Source of the DNA: Aphrophora alni
Taxonomy: Eukaryota; Arthropoda; Insecta; Hemiptera; Aphrophoridae
Direction of reading: 5' to 3'
Length of the DNA: 64,000 nucleotides
Assembly (NCBI GenBank): GCA_963513935.1
Contig: OY740772.1
Span: 15,594,098-15,658,097, forward strand
Part shown: positions 59,000-64,000 of the stretch, one piece after another
Position numbering within the stretch: position 1 is the first letter of the stretch
Layout: each line of letters opens with the position of its first letter
Made by a program: the position numbers and the translations under genes
Notes under the pieces: generated by a model
Told to the model about the DNA's origin: nothing
Databases searched by the model: none
The model's input: the letters and a program-made list of their open reading frames with translations, nothing else

Positions 59000-59760
59000 A
59001 TTATTTAATTGTTCGGTTAAAACCAAGGTAAATATAGGTTGTAGATAGTCCTTCGATATTTCTATAAAAAATCATATAAACATAAAGTATTTACCTTCTA
59101 ATCAAAGGATCAGATCATATTATATGGCACAATAATCATTTCAACTCCTAAAATACATTACTTTAATAGAAAATGATATCTATAAAAGTATGAAATCCAG
59201 ATACATAGGTTATGAATGCCAACTTTAATAATAATGACTATATTCATCATGTCACTAAATGTATGATGCTTGTATTAAGTCTGCTAGGTGCACAAAGGCT
59301 ACGCAAATTGAGTTTCATTGCTATTTAGGGACTGTATGAAAGATGAAAGTAAAACAAAAGTAACCATTTTGTAACTTACGCAACTTAGGCACTACTAATT
59401 GTGAAGTCGATTTCAATTCTCTAATATTCCTATTTTCTAATAAATTAATGCATTGTCTGACTTTAATAGTGTCATACGAAATTAAAAATGATCTGATTAT
59501 TTTAAAAATAAGGTAGTCATAACACATATGCTAACTTCACTAACATCATACATATTAACATTGGCTTTCGGTAATTAGACTTTAACCTAACAGCTGTATT
59601 CTTTTGTTTTCTATATATTATTTAACAGTTAAGAAATGCATTTTAGGATTTAAAATGTTTATTGCGCCACATCTGATCCTTTGAATACAAGATGAATATT
59701 TTATGTTTTCATAATTTTTTATAGAAAAATCGAAGGACAATCTAAAACTGATATTTACCA
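59000..59760. repeat. foldback element
   Basis: 59035-59175 pairs with 59605-59755: TCCTTCGATATTTCTATAAA near 59050 against TTTTATAGAAAAATCGAAGGA near 59719; ATCAAAGGATCAGAT near 59100 against ATCTGATCCTTTGAA near 59672; CCTAAAATACATT near 59147 against AATGCATTTTAGG near 59636. Arms about 150 bp, loop about 430 bp. Confidence 0.8.
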
Positions 59761-61535
59761 ACACCAAAAGCATTATTAATTAGCTTGGTGAAGAAATTTA
59801 AACAGATTTACTCGGATTGGCTGTTTCAGCTGACAATAGGCCTATGTTTGTTAAATTTAAACAAACTTATTAAGTCATAGTTCTATTTAAAAAGTCTGTA
59901 ATTATTTACAAAAGGGCCCCAATTTAGATAGGTTTTTTTCCTTCGTATTTTTGTACTAGGCTACATACATATTTCCATAAGAGTAATACAATTTTTTAGT
60001 GAACAGTGAAATTTTTCACGAAAAAAACCTAGGCCTAATTTCAACTTTTCTAGATTAAGGTCAAGCAAGTGTTTACACGTTAAAATAAGTTTGTATGGGA
60101 ATTGTTTTTACCTTTCAAGGTCAAGTAAGGTGGCTATGTGTATATATATCTGACCATCTGACCTGAACTATGCATAAAAACATAGGCCTACATGCGATAT
60201 AATTGGTCTTACCTTAGTATTTTGGCATGTATGAACTCACAGCTGCATGGAAGAAGTGGTGAACTTTAATTTCATTTTCATATTGTTGTTTGAACATCCA
60301 TTCGGCTAGGTATCCAATGAAATGCTTGCTTTGTCAACCATATTTTGGAATTTGATCCCTAATATCTAAATTCCTGACATCGAACAAACTTAATTCCCAA
60401 TACTCGCAATTGTGTGAACAGCACTAATCCAACCATACAAACATTGCAGATCAGTCAAAACATTGTATTTGCCATATGTACATACATCATTGAAATATGT
60501 CAAATTCGAAGTGAAAAACCTTGCTGCTCACATAAAACTATTTTGTTTCTTATGGAAACAGGTATGTGGTACAAAAATAGCGAGGGAAAAATCTAAATTG
60601 AGGCGCTTTTGTAAATGATTACCTAAAAATTCTCCTCCTGTTATTATTTTACTGAATATGCCCCACCATAACAGAGAAAGTATTAACCTAGTAGCCTACC
60701 GTAAAAGATTCAAGATCAGTAACACTAGGTTTACTTAAATAAATGATTATTTAACATTCTAATATTAATTCTCCTAATAATTATCATCTAATATTCATTT
60801 ATGATAGCCTACTGTAGATTATTAACTATTCTGTTTCTTTAGTGGTAGCCTATATTGTTCATAACATATATGACAAACATGGTATATTTTTTATATTAGG
60901 GCCTACTAATACTACCCTTGTCAAATTATTTTATTAAGTTATTCACTACAATGTAATATTACGTTTTCACCTTTGTTTTCAATATTACTGCGAGAGATCA
61001 TATTTTAAAATTAAAAATGAATAATGATCACAACTTATCCTCTAAATTAGAAAATAAAATGGACATCGTATCTTTTAAATATTTAGCTAAATACAAAAAC
61101 TTTCATTTCTTACTGTAATTATTATAAATCAATTGTCTCTTTCTAGAATATGAATATATAGAAACCTCATAATAATGAATCAAGATATTAATTATATTAT
61201 TTATACTCGTTGAGAATTACCTCACAAATCTAATCTGGTAGCCTATGTATGTAGATTTGGAGCAAAGTTTCACTTATGTAATGTGTAGTGTCAAAACATG
61301 ATCTAATTTACTGAAGTTTACGGAATAAATGAAAAAAAGAAACCTGAGATATTGCCTCATACCAAATTTTATTAAAATTGGTCCATTCATTTGGGATGTG
61401 GAACATTGCACAGGACAGACGATTATCATTTCAATAACCATTATTTAGGGCTCAGGTGACTTTAAAATGGATATTCCCATGAAAAATTTGACTTTGATTT
61501 TTTTTTACCCACCACAACATAATATATATATTATG

Positions 61536-61538
<3 letters not shown>

Positions 61539-61569
<31 letters not shown>
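61539..61569. repeat. poly(A) run of 31
   Basis: Homopolymer just downstream of a LINE/SINE-type tail; may be the retroposed poly(A) end or simple repeat. Confidence 0.9.
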
Positions 61570-61572
<3 letters not shown>

Positions 61573-61730
61573 GTTACAAATCTATTAAACATAGAACTAA
61601 TTATTATTCAATTAGGCTAGATTATCATCTTTCTTAGATTCCAAATCATTTTTATTTTGTTTACTAAAATTAAATTTGTGACCTAAAATTTTTCTAATTC
61701 GTTAAACATTGTATATAATGATTGTTGCAG

Positions 61731-61824
61731 TATCATGCTGTCTTCTAAAGGACCTGGATTGTATGACTTCCTCATTGAGGCTGAGTTACAACAGTATTAT
61801 GCAGGATTTAAAAATGACTTAAAG
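61731..61824 (+). CDS. Ack: first coding exon of activated Cdc42 kinase-like gene
   Basis: Acceptor AG at 61729-61730, then TATC and ATG at 61735; donor GTATGT at 61825. Encodes 30 residues: MLSSKGPGLYDFLIEAELQ then QYYAGFKNDLK, ending in phase 0. This matches the start of the N-terminal SAM-like domain of the Ack/TNK2 non-receptor tyrosine kinases (GLYxFLxExxLxQYY...LRxDL pattern). Ack is a Cdc42 effector acting in endocytosis and survival signalling. Later exons (rest of the SAM-like part, kinase, SH3, CRIB) are not in the window. The four 5' UTR bases before ATG in this exon imply an upstream non-coding exon. Confidence 0.78.
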
Positions 61825-64000
61825 GTATGTGTATCAATTTAGTTTTATACATATACACAAAGTAAATTTCCTTATGTAAATATTGCCTTTAAGTTGTGTA
61901 TCCGTGATGAATTAATTGATTTATTGACAAGGAATTGAAGCCATTTTCATACATTCGAGCAATACATAATAATAATAATAATAAGCTGGTGTATTTATAA
62001 TATTAAGAAAATTGAAATGCTCGCTGCATGTGAAATGTGGTCTTGTGGTTAGTTTCTTGAATACGAGGAATATTAAACCAGTCGAAATTCACCATACAGT
62101 TTGTAACGTTTATGGAGAATGAGCAAGAATGATAGAATGGTACAGAGGTAATGAAAGACGTGAAATTCATCAGGTAAATCACATAAATGTGTATGATGAT
62201 GAACAGAGAAGACAACTGTCTTTGCTGTTGAATAAAGATTTGGTGCATACGTAGAGAGAACAGACCATTAACTTTCTTTGCATTATTCACAAATTTCACA
62301 GTCGCAATTGTGTTCGAGAAACTTTAGTATCAATAATTGTATGCACGCTCAGTCTTGTAATTACTTCTTTTTTTTTCTCCCTTTATTTATATTTTACAAA
62401 TTTTTAACAATAGATAAATTAAATTAATTACACATACATTGAATAAAACAAATGTAATATAAATAATGAAATAATTGGGTATCCTTTTAGACAGGTGTCT
62501 GTATTGGGATTTCCAACCAAACACAAAAAACAAAATCGCACCATGCAATGAAAACATATTTTTTGACTCAACTATCTAATTATCTTATATAATAACTACA
62601 ATAATACAATAGCAACAATTTCTATGTTTATAAACAAATATGAGTATATAACTTCCAAAAAACTTAAAAAAATATATTACTAAGAATAAAATAATAACAA
62701 AAAATTTAGACAGTACAATGGAACATAAAATCTGACATCCGATTAATCTTAACAGGTTTGAAATATTTTTAAAACTCTTTAAATTTAAAAAAAATCTCTA
62801 ATTTCCACTATATTTGTTCTATTTTAGTCATGCCTAACATATTGTAATAGACGAGAACTATTCAAGTACAATGAGAAATAGTTAGAAGAAAATTAATTTT
62901 TACCCTTCAAAATTAGAAATTAAAAAGATAAAACAAAATTTATACTTTGGCAAGAGTTGTCGGATTTGGTTGTGATTAATATAAATGTATAGAACTATTT
63001 AAGCATAAGAATCTGAAATAGAGTTAAAAAGGATTGCAGAACTTTATCTTTTTTCATTTCTCTCTTTAATGTGTTCTATCAGGTCTCACTTGACCAACTA
63101 TCGTTTTCTTCCAGTCCTGACACTGTTAGAGTATCCAAGGGCTAGGGATCATTATTTTATCTTCTTTTATTCTTTTTTTGTAAGGAGACGAGAGATTTCT
63201 TTGCTTTTAAATAAAAAATAAGTTTAAATATACCTGGTAATTTATAAAACTACTGTATCAAGTTGTGAAATAGAATGATGTGTAAACATATTATAATTTT
63301 CTTATATTATTTTTTAATTAGAGTGGTAAGTCAAGTTTTATATAATTAACCAATTTATTATTCAGTATTTTTATACAAATTATTAGGCTCACATTTTTTT
63401 ATTCTTATTTTTGAGAAAACTCTCTCTACTCGGGATTACTGTGGGTTAAAAGTTCAGTATACTTGCAAACAGTCTAAATTAAATTATTACATGTGTCACA
63501 TAAAAAAGAATTTTCCTATCCAACTTAATGCTATTTTACAAAATAATGTTTCTAAAGTATTGTCCCTATTGAGTTTTAATTTCTTCAAATCACATGTAAC
63601 CCAATCTTTTAAAAGTCAAACACTCCACAATAATAAAAATTTCTATGTTCTATATAAAAGGTGTTACAAAGTTTCAAGTTGCCTCCTGGTGGGAATCCAA
63701 ATTTGGATGAGATACAATTACTAAATGTTGCCCTAGGTTCAGGTCCAATTTATTCTTTATACATAAATACTATCAGTCCTTGTTGATGCTGTAGCTAGAG
63801 CATCACAAAAATACAGAGATTGTCAAATTGCTGTACCGTAGTGACAACATCACAAGAATGCTGACAAGGACCAAGCCAATGAACCTCTCTAGGCCATAAA
63901 CACATTGAGACCAGCCGTCGGACTGCACCCCAGCACACAGTGATCACATAATGTTAAAGAAAAGTTGCTAGATGAGGCATACCTCAGTTGTAATATAAAT
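61825..64000 (+). other. Ack intron 1, repeat debris
   Basis: AT-rich. Apart from the repeat A copy, no exon continuing the SAM-like domain is seen. A patch at 62030-62340 has lower AT and no stop-free coding match that I can name. Small open frames such as 63491-63724 are not supported. Confidence 0.5.
63060..63180 (-). repeat. dispersed repeat A copy
   Basis: Inverted copy: TATCAGGTCTCACTTGACCA, then TCCTGACACTGTTAGAGTAT and CAAGGGCTAGGGATC, in family order. Confidence 0.68.

Larger units (their letters stand above)
58601..61730 (+). other. probable Ack 5' UTR intron and flank
   Basis: AT-rich, holding the foldback at about 59000-59760, SINE-type tail at 61365-61425 and an A31 run at 61539-61569. 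Ends in a 3' splice site, TTGTTGCAG, at 61722-61730. No coding exon seen. Confidence 0.45.

Overview
The window is AT-rich, intron-rich eukaryotic nuclear DNA, almost certainly from an insect. Support comes from an insect-type ND-42/NDUFA10 complex I gene (407 codons after splicing, close in sequence to my memory of the fly protein), a first coding exon that reads like insect activated Cdc42 kinase (Ack), and a typical arthropod transposon mix: Ty3/Gypsy, Penelope-like, piggyBac, mariner, Tigger/pogo, hAT, LINE and a tRNA-derived SINE. A large, transposon-rich hemipteran-type genome is plausible, but order or species cannot be fixed from the sequence. There are no prokaryotic features.

Layout. 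1-8105: a nearly complete, apparently intact Ty3/Gypsy LTR retrotransposon on the + strand (the 5' LTR is cut by the window edge). Its gag and pol overlap in the -1 frame at a GTTAAAC slippery site. It sits next to or in an older dispersed repeat (8106-9645, second inverted copy at 39689-40480). 10136-10395: terminal coding exon of an unidentified + strand gene whose upstream exons lie outside the window, so the retrotransposon is in its last intron. 10.8-37 kb: gene-poor, filled with transposon remnants: a roughly 1.5 kb imperfect palindrome, mariner fragments, LINE RNase H ends, a frameshifted piggyBac element, a hAT remnant and a Tigger-like element.

37198-57631 (- strand): the complete ND-42/NDUFA10 coding sequence in six exons with consistent splice phases; its introns carry mariner, LINE, SINE, Tigger MITE, Penelope-like and foldback elements. 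57.6-61.7 kb: head-to-head intergenic or 5' UTR region shared with the + strand Ack-like gene, with a perfect TGACGTCA site and another foldback. 61731-61824: first coding exon of Ack; the rest of the window is its intron.

The least expected signals are a hammerhead-ribozyme-like core (53335-53377, - strand) next to a Penelope-like GIY-YIG fragment, several long imperfect palindromes (12.7-14.2, 50.9-51.3, 56.0-57.0 and 59.0-59.8 kb), a third piggyBac terminus facing the main element, and an orphan exon-like open stretch in ND-42 intron 2. Nothing here makes a convincing new multi-gene system. All boundaries of decayed elements are read by eye and approximate.
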